Of a stretch of 64,000 bases of DNA, positions 25,101 through 35,945 are shown in pieces; position 1 is the stretch's first letter; each line of letters begins with the position of its first letter. Source of the DNA: Echinostoma caproni (taxonomy: Eukaryota; Platyhelminthes; Trematoda; Plagiorchiida; Echinostomatidae); the NCBI GenBank assembly GCA_900618425.1, contig UZAN01040525.1, forward strand, positions 1 through 64,000, read 5' to 3'. Made by a program: the position numbers and the translations under genes. The notes under the pieces were generated by a model. It saw nothing but the letters and a program-made list of their open reading frames with translations, was not told the DNA's origin and did not search any database.

Positions 25101-27726
25101 TGCTTCTTTTTTCCAGTTCTTGCCGTCAAGGTTTTACAGATCCTTTCGCCTTGCCTATCTGTCGATCTATCTTTCTCACCCCCTAATTATGGCACTCACT
25201 CAGCAGTGCTGCGCATCCGTAGCAAGGTTGAAAGGTAGGAATTGCTTAAATGTCACACCTTACTTTCCAACTAGCGAACTCAGTCTGCTCTGTACAACGG
25301 ATTCATCTTTCCTGTGGTGATTAGCAGGATAACTACCATGTTTGTAACGTGATTTTTCATTCATAGAATTCCCAATTGATAGCCTAGGAAAACACCTGAT
25401 CGAGTGAATGCTGCATTTCAAGAAACCAAAGAGTAGAGGTCATGCAATACACATCGTTCATTGAGACAAGTACCGCACAGGATGCACAAGTAGTCTGAGC
25501 GAAAGTAACAAACTGATTCAGGTACAGATTGAATGAAACAAAAAAAAAGTGTCGGTACATGTGCTAGCAGTGAAGCCACAACCGTAGTGCTGCATAGTAA
25601 ACGGAAAGTATGAAACTCTGCGGGATATTTACAAAATCAGAGCTTTCGATAAACGGGAGACCAGATAAGGTAATCTGCTGATTAGCCAAATACAAACAAC
25701 GAGGTATACACACTGCGCAAGTTCGAAGGCAAAAATGTAAACGAAACATTGTTGGTAATCGAAAGTAAAATTACCAAACACTGACACAGTGAGGAAAGGA
25801 ATGAGAGCTAGCCTGGGACTGGCTGGGACTCTGTTGAGTCAGTAAGAGGTAAAGGGCAAAAGGTGATAAATACGCAGGTTACCGGGCAAAGCGCAAAACA
25901 AATGAGCACAGACTATATCGTTGAACGAAAGTGCGTGCACACAGGCAATGGGATTGAGAAAACCTTACACAACGCGATAATGAAAGTACTTTCAGACCGG
26001 TTCATGTGAGAAACGTAGCCGGCGAACAACCATTGTTGACCAATATGCTAATCTGCCAGATCTATTGTCCCCCAATGATTTCCCTCTCGGTTGTTGCTTG
26101 GCTAAATTTACGGCTGTCTGAAAAGATCTGTCAGCGAGGGGTTCGAATTCAGACATGGGTGCCTCTGTGTATACCCGTTCCACTTTTTTATTGGTGCGTC
26201 GTTGAGTGGAAAACTGCCCGTCCAAAGATTTGAACTGCAATAAAAATTAACAAACAAATTATTCCTTCCAGGAGAATTTCGGTCATTTGAAAATGAGTTC
26301 TTGGACTGCTTCATTTATTATCGATTTCTGTGTTTTGTGTTTCGACACATTATGAATTATTTCAGTTGCATTGTGTACTGTTTCAGGAGAAACTTGTATC
26401 ACTGAAAGCAAACGATCATCGAAATGTTATGTTTCGAATTGCTATCCTACGCGAATTCTGCAATCAATTTACCCCTTGCATCGAAACAGCTTCTTCTACT
26501 AATACTTGAAGCAGTTCTTTTGAATAAATTATCTTTCCTTGGTTGGCAATCAAATATGATTACTGATCTCCGTTTTTTCTACTGATTAAATCTCCATTAA
26601 CTGAATTTTGTTTTCTTGCAATGGATTAGATAATTAACAATCAATCAATGGACCAAAGTGCTCCTTCTTGGACAAATATTTTCCATTATATCAAAACAAT
26701 CCCGTAGTAGTGTTTAGATGAGAACACTGACAAGAATGGGAAAGTTATTAATTATCTCGCATAACTTACTCATTTAGAAATATTTCAGTGCATGACCGAA
26801 CACCCACTCTAACCATGAATTCATACATTTCCTCATTCGCGAAGACCCTAAGACATTCAGCTGGTGACCGATAATAAATGCCCATATACACCACTCCGGA
26901 GAAAACCGTAAATTGATGAGCAATCAAGGTGAAAAGTTCATTCCTGTTGTTTTGAGATGTATAGTTTAGAACACAATTCCATGGAATGCTATCAATTGGT
27001 GTGATGGCCTCAGAACAGCAACTATGAAATTGAAATATTGTCGCAGTTTGCTTAGCATGAAAGCTCAAAAGAAAAACTATCGGTAGTCACGTGATGACAC
27101 TTGACAAAATTAAAAACAGCATGTTTAACTGGTTGATACTGGCAGTAACCAGTATTATTATAACTGCGTGGTTCAAAGTTTACAATTAGAGCTCTTCAAA
27201 TAGATTGTACAAACCAAATCTTTACAAGCAACGGGAATTTCTTTCCGGGAGTAAACCTCCTTCAGACAGATTATTATTACCATTTGCCGAATTGATTGGA
27301 AAACCCAGTCATTTGATATTCAAAGAAAGGACTAAATTATATGATCGGTCCTACGGAGCACAGTTCAAATAGAACAAGGAGAGGCGAACAATTTCGTTTT
27401 CAGTGATTCATTGTCAGACCAAATACATCACAATAAATAGTACGATGTTTATCTGTAAATCAGTATTTAACCATGACAACCAAACAATTGTTTTAGGAAA
27501 GGGAAAACAACCTCATTGGTTATCTGGGGTTAGTTTTGTTTTCGAACGGGATGTGGAATTCTTAATGATCACATAACCCTAAATTCATTTGATCTCTGGG
27601 ACCAGTAGTAATATGTTGTGTGGGTGGTGGGACAGTGAAGCTTAAATGCCTGCACAATGTGTTTTTTGGAACACAGAGGGCTGTTTTGCGGACGAATTCC
27701 TACCGCTTCCGCTGTGGTCAGCATAC

Positions 27727-27845
27727 GACATCGAACCTGCTTTGATAATCGACCTAGGACCCAATACAGGGGATGGACTGCCTCGGTCACATTCACTGTG
27801 TGATTTATTTCAGCTAGATGTGAAACCACTGCACTAAGGAGGGTG
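27727..27845 (-). repeat. Possible tRNA-derived short element, separated A and B boxes
   Basis: The minus strand has TTAGTGCAGTGG (27837-27826), an A box-like word, and GGTTCGATGTC (27737-27727), a B box-like word about 90 bases later. That spacing is longer than in a tRNA, so one box may be chance or an insertion may separate them. Confidence 0.3.
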
Positions 27846-28238
27846 ACCTAAACGTTTCTGTATTTAGGCATGCGGGGTGGAGTTCACGGATTCTTTCGGA
27901 CAAAAGCCTGATCGTGCGGCTTATGTACGCTCTTTTAAGGAAACACCAAAATGAGTACACACAAAATGAAACTAGAGAATCCGAGATTAGTGTCCGATAA
28001 CCAATGAGGTTATTTTCTTTTTCTCAAACCATTTTCTTGGTATTTTTATGGTTTAATACTGATTTATATATAAACAGCATGTTAGTTATTGTGACTTTAT
28101 TCTCCTTAGACTGAATAGCTAGGAAGATCATTATTATTTTATCTGATACCTCTTCACTTGGATCTTCCAGAGACTGTGTATTTCACTACTTTATCGGGCC
28201 ACGGACACCAAAATACGCTGTCAAATTTTTGTCAATGC

Positions 28239-28260
28239 TATATATATATATATTATATAT
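28239..28260. repeat. (TA)n microsatellite upstream of the receptor gene
   Basis: A TA run with one break, about 150 bases before the first CCAAT box. Confidence 0.8.
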
Positions 28261-28410
28261 TTCTTATCGTGAGTATATCAATCTCAGTCGATATTGTGTC
28301 AGATCAAACTGATATCCTTTGCGGATTTATCGTGTTTGCGTCAGCCGTTTATGTGCCTGATTAAGGTTCCTATTGCAGAAAATAGAAATGTGAACGTTTC
28401 CCAAATTTAG

Positions 28411-28542
28411 CCAATCATAGGACAGCGTCATATTGACACCAACAGTGATTGGTCCATAAGTTAGTAGGGATAAGTGACGCTAATAACCAATCAGAATGAA
28501 GTAACTGTCATCAAGATCTATGCGTAGTAGATGGCTTTATAT
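28411..28542 (+). promoter_or_regulatory. Putative core promoter of the receptor gene: three CCAAT boxes and a TATA-like box
   Basis: CCAAT occurs at 28411-28415 and 28487-28491, and its reverse form ATTGG at 28448-28452, so three boxes lie within about 80 bases. A TATA-like TTTATAT follows at 28536-28542, about 75 bases before the start codon. Order and spacing resemble a classic RNA polymerase II promoter. The assignment is inferred from motifs; the transcription start is not known. Confidence 0.45.
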
Positions 28543-28617
28543 CACCTGACAGAGATTTTTCAAGCCTCCGAGGAGCATTAATTTAGGGTTATTTCAAGCA
28601 AATATCACAAAACAGAG

Positions 28618-31221
28618 ATGACGTCATTACCAGTATGCAATTATTGGATGTTTTCTAACGGTGGGTTACTCATAGAAGACTGGCTCCTACACCCTCCTCG
28701 ACCGTTGGATTTGACAAACAGTTGGCGTTACGCAGCGTTGGAATCATCTGTGAACAGCCAAGTGATAAAACCTGTACCAAATGAAACTTTACAGATCGTG
28801 CTGTATTTCGCCTTTCCCTTACTACCAGTGCTTACCATATTAATTGCCTTGGTTAATATTGTACACGAGGCCAAAAATTATATGTGTCCCCGCAAAACGT
28901 TGGCCAGTCGACCATACGTCACACGTCAATCTCATTCGCTTATGGTATTCTTTGTTCTCGCGCTGATCACCGCAACACTCACTTGGGCCGGGTGCCTTAT
29001 GCGATACATACCTATGTCACCCTACGCAGATCAGGACTCAGCATCACTGCGTTCGACAGAGAAGCACGTGTCAAATAATCAAACCGTGATTTCACACGGC
29101 AGTTCTACGCGCCCAGTGCCACACACTCAGTTTGCTACTCAACTGCCAGCCATACTCACAATGCAAGCAGTTTTGCGCCTCACTTTGATTTGGATAACCC
29201 TGGGAATAATGACCGATAGAATATGTATCCTCAATCGATTGATTCAAAATCCGGCCAGTGCTAGAGTTCAATCATATGTGAGAACGATTCACGAGCTCAG
29301 TGCTTTGGATTGTCACAATGGTTTCTGTCCTATGAATTTACTGTCCATGGGTACAAAACATGACTTGGGGAGACGTGATCATCAACATTTCCAAGAGGGA
29401 GCTAACAGTGTACCAGCAAAAGGTTCCCTAAATTGTTTTGGAAAGATCTACAAAAGGACTTGTGTGTGGTTTCATGAAACAAATTGTTCAGAATGTCTGA
29501 GTCACGAAACTTGCCACGATCCGGAGGAGGCCTTATGTTGTTGGTCACAAAGAGAAGGTCACACACAGTGGCATGTGAAACGGGAACATGCAGAACGAGG
29601 AAGCTGCTGCTCCGGTGGACTACCGATGCCAAGCGAAACATCTTGTTCAGTCGGTCAAACATGCATNTGCATCACCACTGCATTTCTGATCTGCTTGGCG
29701 TTGGGTGTTTGTTTACCGCAATTGTGGACCTATCAGTTGACCAGGTTGGACAAGGACAATGCAATGGATAATGATAATGCTCTGAGACAACGCAAGTGGA
29801 TCGTATGGCAACTCACCAATCGAACCGGCCGAGCGTTGTATGAATACGGATTGGCTATTATCAGCTTTGTCATACCCGGTTGCCTACTCTTAGCAAGTGT
29901 GATGCTTCTGATCACGAAAATTTGGATGTCTGGCAGATTGCTATCTCGTGCATTGGCATCCGAACAGACCCAAGTGGATCGGTATTCCTTGGTTGCTCAT
30001 GAACGTCTTGCCGCTTACTGTCTCACTTGTTTGAAAAGAGATTCACTTCTAACTTTGGCCTTGGGAATAGTCTATGTTATCTCGTGGCTTCCTCATACAA
30101 CCGTTATGACCGTGCACCGACTCAACTGTTTGTTGAATACCGACCAAAGCGGATCGTTTCATTTGTTGGACAGGAATGCCTGGCCAAAACAAATCGGTTG
30201 GCTATGGATTGAACTCGTCGTTCTTCTTGGTGATCTATCCTCACAGCTTCTCTTACTGTTTATACGCTTGTGCGAACCTGTTTACCATTTGCCGGAGCGA
30301 GAAACACGGGAGGAATCTTGCACTAGTGAACACAACGACGAGGTGGATGCGGAAGACGGAAATCTAGACGAGGGCTGCGGAGAGCAAGAGGAGGAAGAAT
30401 GTGACTATTCGGGTGGAATGAAGTCAACCGCAACGGCTTTGCGCTCTCCCGCGGCAATCAGGTCCCATATAGCCCAAAATCAACTTCAGAAAGCACGTAC
30501 ACTGATTGCCGTTCCCAGTCCATCAGACGATGGGCAGACCAGTCAGAATATTTCACCGTTGCCAACTTCTCATACTTTGTCGGAGTCTATTCATCCTATT
30601 CAATCACGCCCTGTTAGACGCTATCCAATGATGCGTCCCCTGGAAGCCAGGTCATGTCATTCAAATCCGTCACCATATCCGTCCCCCCTGGCTGCAAGAT
30701 TGTCTAGTCGCCGTGGCCATTGTGAGCCGGCTAGCTTACAACTTCATCCCAATCAGCTCTCATACAATGAGCCCAGAAGCTCCACAGTGCTGTTGACCTA
30801 TTCACCTCGATCAAGACACCCGTGCCGCATCAGACAAGAACCAGTCCAGTACCAACATCCTCCCACTCCGAGTTCACCCAATTCACATTGCACATATTGG
30901 CCATCACACCCATCACCTCCACCACTTCCTCCGCCACCTCGACATTTGACTAGCATGATAGGAGATTCCTCAATCTACTCCACTCCACATGGATCTCCGA
31001 ACGAACAGAATTCGCACTCAGCACCAAGTCGCAAAACATTGTCCCACTCACAAGACCCGCACAGTCAAAAACCAAGTCATACGGATGCGGAAGAGAACGA
31101 GCATGAGATAGATGACGGTCAAGTTCAAAATGCAGACATTTTACATTACGTTAATGGACACAGTGAAACACAACATCCCCATCTAGTTCCGAACGGATCT
31201 TATTCGCCGATATTCTCCTAA
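28618..31221 (+). CDS. Divergent rhodopsin-like (class A) seven-transmembrane receptor, single exon
   Basis: An open frame of 867 codons begins at the first ATG after an in-frame TAA (28579-28581) and ends in TAA. Seven hydrophobic segments lie at about residues 57-84, 106-132, 176-206, 350-374, 408-436, 474-500 and 526-557. Class A marks are visible: Asp200-Arg201 at the end of segment 3 (DRY-like), Pro420 in segment 5, YVISWLP at 486-492 (CWxP-like) and Glu-Pro-Val-Tyr at 553-556 (NPxxY-like, Asn replaced). Basic residues follow segments 1, 3 and 5, which puts the N-terminus outside. Sequons are at Asn55, Asn154 and Asn401. Oddities: intracellular loop 2 runs about 140 residues (207-348) and is rich in Cys and His; no Cys stands at the usual segment 3 or extracellular loop 2 disulfide positions; the tail (558-867) is acidic, then Pro/Ser/His-rich with a polyproline run near 766-774. 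The unknown base at 29667 probably adds two false residues. The ligand is not recognisable; a flatworm-specific orphan family is possible but untested. Confidence 0.85.
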   Translation: MTSLPVCNYWMFSNGGLLIEDWLLHPPRPLDLTNSWRYAALESSVNSQVIKPVPNETLQIVLYFAFPLLPVLTILIALVNIVHEAKNYMCPRKTLASRPYVTRQSHSLMVFFVLALITATLTWAGCLMRYIPMSPYADQDSASLRSTEKHVSNNQTVISHGSSTRPVPHTQFATQLPAILTMQAVLRLTLIWITLGIMTDRICILNRLIQNPASARVQSYVRTIHELSALDCHNGFCPMNLLSMGTKHDLGRRDHQHFQEGANSVPAKGSLNCFGKIYKRTCVWFHETNCSECLSHETCHDPEEALCCWSQREGHTQWHVKREHAERGSCCSGGLPMPSETSCSVGQTCXCITTAFLICLALGVCLPQLWTYQLTRLDKDNAMDNDNALRQRKWIVWQLTNRTGRALYEYGLAIISFVIPGCLLLASVMLLITKIWMSGRLLSRALASEQTQVDRYSLVAHERLAAYCLTCLKRDSLLTLALGIVYVISWLPHTTVMTVHRLNCLLNTDQSGSFHLLDRNAWPKQIGWLWIELVVLLGDLSSQLLLLFIRLCEPVYHLPERETREESCTSEHNDEVDAEDGNLDEGCGEQEEEECDYSGGMKSTATALRSPAAIRSHIAQNQLQKARTLIAVPSPSDDGQTSQNISPLPTSHTLSESIHPIQSRPVRRYPMMRPLEARSCHSNPSPYPSPLAARLSSRRGHCEPASLQLHPNQLSYNEPRSSTVLLTYSPRSRHPCRIRQEPVQYQHPPTPSSPNSHCTYWPSHPSPPPLPPPPRHLTSMIGDSSIYSTPHGSPNEQNSHSAPSRKTLSHSQDPHSQKPSHTDAEENEHEIDDGQVQNADILHYVNGHSETQHPHLVPNGSYSPIFS
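28619..28626. promoter_or_regulatory. Palindromic CRE-like octamer overlapping the start codon
   Basis: TGACGTCA, the full cAMP response element palindrome, begins at the T of the receptor start codon. It also encodes Thr-Ser, so it may be chance. If bound, a CREB/ATF-type factor could link receptor expression to its own signalling. This is inference only. Confidence 0.2.
29667..29667. other. Unknown base inside the receptor gene at a probable contig overlap
   Basis: TGCAT stands on both sides of the n (29662-29666 and 29668-29672). Merging would remove six bases, two codons, and keep the frame, so residues 350-351 are probably an artefact at the start of segment 4. Confidence 0.7.
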
Positions 31222-31572
31222 TTCAGTCAATACAACTTTATTGTTCACTAATTTACTATTAACAAATCGGAAGCCAAGATGTTGATAAGCTTTACCCCCG
31301 TCCCTAATGTGAGTTGCTTATTCAAAAAATAACTATTCAGAGCAAACTTATATGAATTGCTCTTCGTATTCACGTGACGTGTACAGATGAACATTTGTTT
31401 CAGGCACATTTATTTAAACCGATTATTGACACCTCGAATTTTCATTTTGGTATACCTCTCAGTGAGAACTTGTTTATTCTCTCTCACATACTGTTTGAGT
31501 AACATGGTTCATCTTTTGGTAAAAAAGAAATTATTAGACTGACGTGGGTCACAGATTTTCGATGTACAAACC

Positions 31573-31578
31573 AATAAA
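31573..31578 (+). terminator. Candidate polyadenylation signal for the receptor gene
   Basis: AATAAA lies about 350 bases after the stop codon and is the first canonical hexamer I see downstream of the gene. It would give a 3' UTR of roughly 370 bases. No transcript evidence is available. Confidence 0.3.
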
Positions 31579-31863
31579 CGTTTAAGCTTTCTTTTTTATT
31601 CCCTTAAGTTATTCAGTTTTAAACAGATTTTGTAGTTCGCGAAAAAATAATGCAGCAAACGGGTTTTTTTCGCTTTTTTCGTTCACATGGTAATTTGATG
31701 TCAAGGTCAAAGTTTTATTACGGGAATTACTTACGAGGTCATGCTTATCTTGTCCCCATATGATGTTTTCACAGTTGAATCGTTTCTTGGCGAGAGAAAA
31801 TAACATACAGTTTCAAGTAATAGATAACAGAAAATATAATCTTTAACGAGTTTGCATTTATTT

Positions 31864-32255
31864 TTAGTTGTGTGGGAATGTGAGGTATACCATGATTTCA
31901 TTGAGTCTTCGCTTGAAAGATTCACTAGTTGGCGCACAAACGGCGTGAGATGAAAGAGTGTTCCAAGTGCTGCATATTCTGACTGTTAAAGATTGCCGAC
32001 GGCATTCCAGTTGGCACTTTGGAATCAGTAACTTAAAATGGTGTCCCCTAAGGTGTGCATTGTTTGATAACATGAGCAGCTGCCGACATGGATAGTTTGG
32101 GTTTTGCAGTATTTGATACGTCAAAATCAAGTCTCCCCGAATTCGATGATAATGAGCAGAATATTCTCCCAATGATCGTAATCTCTTCTCATAGTTCATA
32201 GAATGCAATCCATTTGGTCGCAATCTTCTGTGGACATTCTTCACAGAGGTCCGGG
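31864..32255 (-). mobile_element. CR1/Jockey-like non-LTR retrotransposon, reverse transcriptase C-terminal end (5'-truncated)
   Basis: A 126-codon open frame reads like the C-terminal end of a CR1-like reverse transcriptase. In order it shows KNVHRRL (the usual VQRR region), NYEKRLRSLGEYS, HRIRGDLILTYQIL, HLRGHHFKL, CQLECRR, WNTLSSHAVCAPTSESFKRR and a stop. Known family members share the pattern ending in WNSLP...APS..SFK.RLD. Recognisable similarity stops just above 32250, so the copy is 5'-truncated, as is normal for target-primed insertions. No stop or frameshift breaks the remaining part, which suggests fairly recent insertion. It lies about 640 bases after the receptor stop codon, on the opposite strand. 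It encodes no complete enzyme and cannot move on its own. Confidence 0.85.
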
Positions 32256-35200
32256 TTCACGGTGAGCATACAAGTAATTTACCCCCAAAGAATGATCACC
32301 ACAAAACAAGTGGATTAACGCTTTTTCTGTTCATTTTGGGAAACCCGGGGACTTTTGCACGATCGTGTATGGTGGTCATGTTACAGCATTTGACTGACTT
32401 TTATCACTAACCGTTTGGCACGGTGGAAAGAAAAGTGTCTAGCAATGTGAATGATGAAGCGAAGAAAGTGAGCCAGATGATTTAGATCTGCGAGCTCCTG
32501 CTCAATGCTACATCTCCACTGGCACATCAGAGATACGAAGATTACCGGCTAAACTTAAACACCCAGGCAAGTGATTGCTTCTTAATTGAAGAAACCCTTA
32601 AAAGGTGATCTGATACACGTATTTTAAGTACAGCGTCAACTAAAGCGTTGCCCGGTAGGTACTGTGCACAATTCACGCGGGATTAGTAACTGGCGCAACT
32701 CAGTCTTATTTGGGCTGTATTGTCTCAGTTTTCATCAAGTCAGTTCTCCGTTAGACCTCAATCGCTGTATTGCATATCATATTTTTTAATCGGTTTTATG
32801 GCAGAGATTCGTTAATCGTGCTACGTCTGGTCCCTCAATCAGACAGATTACGGAAGTCTACAAAATCTCAAAACTGAAACTTTATCAGTAACGTGAATAC
32901 CAAATTTTTGTACTTCACTTGACTTCATTTATTATTCCGAATAATCTAGAACACTGCAACCGTATCACGCGTGCCCTAAAATCAGAAATATAAAAACAAC
33001 TCTGAGGTGCAAAAAGCTTTATCAGTTTATATGTCCCAAATTTTTTATCTGGTAAGCTTGAATTGAATATCTTTAACGCACTAATACAATGTAAGATTAT
33101 GTTGAAATTACCCCATCAATATAGAAAGAAGACAAATATCGCGAGATCCTAACATTTCGTTTAATCTTCTCAATCACAAAAGAGACGTAGGTAGCACATG
33201 CAGTTGATCAATGATGGTGAACAAATATGCACAAACAGACAAGAATTACTAAATATAAAATTAGAATCTCAATTTCACGCTAAATGGAGTGATGGTATCA
33301 ACAGCTTTTGTACGCATACGGTCGGGTGATGCAATCAAATAAGCAGCGCTCCCCTCATTGCGGTTACGTAAGTGTGGTTTGAAAGACGACTTGGAGTGAT
33401 CTGTGTGTCTTGCTGTCATGAGATATTTTGTTTTCAGTTATCAATGGAGAATATTAAACGAAATGTTACCACCTCGTGACAATTGTCCTCTTTCTGTATT
33501 GGCGAAATGAATAAAGGGAACTCAATGCCTCCAAATTACCTCCCTATCAGTACACAACACGGCGAACCCTGAGCAAGCTCAAACTAATGTGAGATATTGA
33601 TAGGTTGTTCAAATCAAACCATTTTTGATGATTGAATGTGGCATTTGGACATGCGGAAATGAATTGCATAACGTACTGTAGAGAACCATTAAGAAAGGAC
33701 TAACCACAATTACCAATTGATAATTGTTCAAATGTTATCTTCAGAGGTGGTCAATCACTCATTTTTGTAGCAAAAGGAGACAAAATCTACTTTTTGTCAA
33801 CTCCATTTGGGAGCATCCATCCAAGTTAGGTCTGTCTCACACGTTTGGGTGTACTATCCCGGTGAAACGTGCTAGGCCATATCTTTTAACTCACATTTGA
33901 TTGTGAGTAGTGGTACATAATAAATGTTATTTGTTTGAACTTACCATCGTTCGGGGACTGTTTCTTTATGCGCAATCCCCAGTTAATCCTTTGTGCATGT
34001 TTCACTGGATCATCTGAGCATTTTGTAAGAACGCGAAGTCTCCGAAGGATACTCTGCTCCAATCCCCAGCGTTTATCTCATACAAGTAGCTACAAGTAGC
34101 TGTAAATAGAATGTGCACTGCAAATCGAAATAATTCAGTTTACAGATAAATTTGAACCAATCAGCTGCGGTGTGTACAGTCTACAGGAACAGTACTATTC
34201 ATGTACGTTTGTGTCTCAGCAACAAGGAACACAATTTCGGATTGGTTTCTTTGAGCAGATACGGTCTAAAGCTCTTCATATGTGAACAGTTTATGGTATC
34301 AGACAGTGATCGTTTGGGATACTGACAACAGAGGTGGAAATGCTTACCTTTACGTAAAGGGTAGCAAAAGTGAACCTGTGATAAGTTACCAGTTCTGCAT
34401 GGAAAGGCTATAGACTCAAAAAATCGGGATGGGAAATGTAGCTTCTGATTGAGTAAAAGCAATTCGAATGTAACATATTCATCACAATGAGACACGGAGT
34501 AACAGATGTAAGTGGTAAATAACATAAAAGTTGAAGTTTTGTGATTCCTCATGTGTTTGATTTGATAGTTGTGAAACGTCTAAGAGGAAAATTTAATAAT
34601 ACTAGTTAACTTCAAAATCTGTATAATTTGAACGAGCGCAATGTGGCTCCATTGAAAATGTCAACACTGTGCAGCTGATAGTTTATCTGCATTGGCACAT
34701 CTCAATTTCTTTACAATCCTGGAACACTAAAATTCGATTGTAAAATCGCCTTGACAAAGGTTAAGCACAGTAACCGAAACGTTGAATTATTTTCACATGT
34801 ACCGACATTGCTGTGTTTTCAAAATTACAAATTATATAAAACATATCACATGGTGTATCGATTTTTCGATACACTCCGAACGTTGTTCGATCTGACATTC
34901 TGACTAAAATTCTCCATTTGTTGTCCCACTCAACTTTCCTCTCTTACTCCTACCGTTATTCAAAACGAGCGACCGATGCACGAAGGTGCATGGTAATGGT
35001 TGTACGAACTGAATAATGAGTGTGATCCCATGACAGGTATTCATGCTGACTGCATAATTTTTGGATAAAAAATTATAATCTGGCCTTGCCAAATCCATGG
35101 AACAATTTGTTAGCCTCATCGTTCCTCCAATTTAAATGAAAACCAATGATACAAACTGTAAAAGGAAACAAATATAACTGATTTATAAACCAAGGAGATC

Positions 35201-35834
35201 AAGCAAACAGCAACTTGAAAGCAGCGTTCTTCGTAAAGTGTCGCATCCAGGTATGACAAAACCCTGATATTTATGTTTTGCCGAAGGTGCTACTTGGTTT
35301 CGTGCTCAATCTGCGCGTTACTTTGGGTCGGTTGCTCGATCACGGAATCTAGATCGGCCCTCAAATAACATGATTAAAAACTAAAGATCTCAAATCAATA
35401 ATTATCACATTAGGATAATTCCATATTAACAGTCCTGTTAAAGATCAGGCTAAACTTTAACCAGCACGGTTTTTTTTTAATTGCGTACAAAGTTAGTTTG
35501 TGAAAAAGATTTTACGCTTGAATAAAACAAGATTACGCTTTTGGCTTCCGTGTCGCATAAAGCGAAAGTGAACATTTCCCAAAATTATTCCATCCTGATT
35601 GTTTTCAACAATTAAAGGATACTTTCTGCGGCATCAAAACATGTGATCTGATTTCTGACACATACATGCGTCACATCTTCACCACGTATCGTCCCATATA
35701 ATGAGAAGGCTATCACACAGTTTGCCGTTATTCATTTGATCTCTTATTCTTATTATTTTTATTTTTAATCTATCTTATTGAGTATATAAAAATACAATTT
35801 TTTAAGGAATGCGCGTTATCACAATACACATAAG
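32256..35834. other. No gene seen
   Basis: Nothing recognisable except a short tandem word, ACAAGTAGCT repeated near 34083-34103. Confidence 0.5.
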
Positions 35835-35945
35835 GGGAAATTCAAGCTATAATGGTGGGATTCGAACACGTCCTCCGGGGTGAGGATTTGGTGGCGTTAC
35901 CACTGGGCCACAACTGCCGAGTCTCTCGATACCCGTATTTCCTTT
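35835..35945 (-). mobile_element. Second short-element family, head with perfect A and B boxes
   Basis: The minus strand carries a perfect A box TGGCCCAGTGG (35910-35900) and B box GTGTTCGAATCCC (35869-35857). CACCAAATCCTCACC lies between them. About 30 bases before the A box match the copy at 57.5 kb. The 3' tail is missing. Confidence 0.75.

Larger units (their letters stand above)
22166..28410. other. No gene seen
   Basis: Long non-coding stretch upstream of the receptor. It holds a possible tRNA-like element (27.7-27.8 kb) and a TA run (28.24 kb). An isolated B box-like word at 26140-26150 lacks support. Confidence 0.45.

Noticed and set aside
26120..26235. B box-like GGTTCGAATTC near 26140 with possible short element
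   Set aside because: No convincing A box and no tail shared with the two families found here.
29278..29650. Possible intron (GTGAGA to TTCAG) that would remove most of the receptor's long loop
   Set aside because: The segment is 373 bases, not a multiple of three, so removal would break the otherwise open frame.
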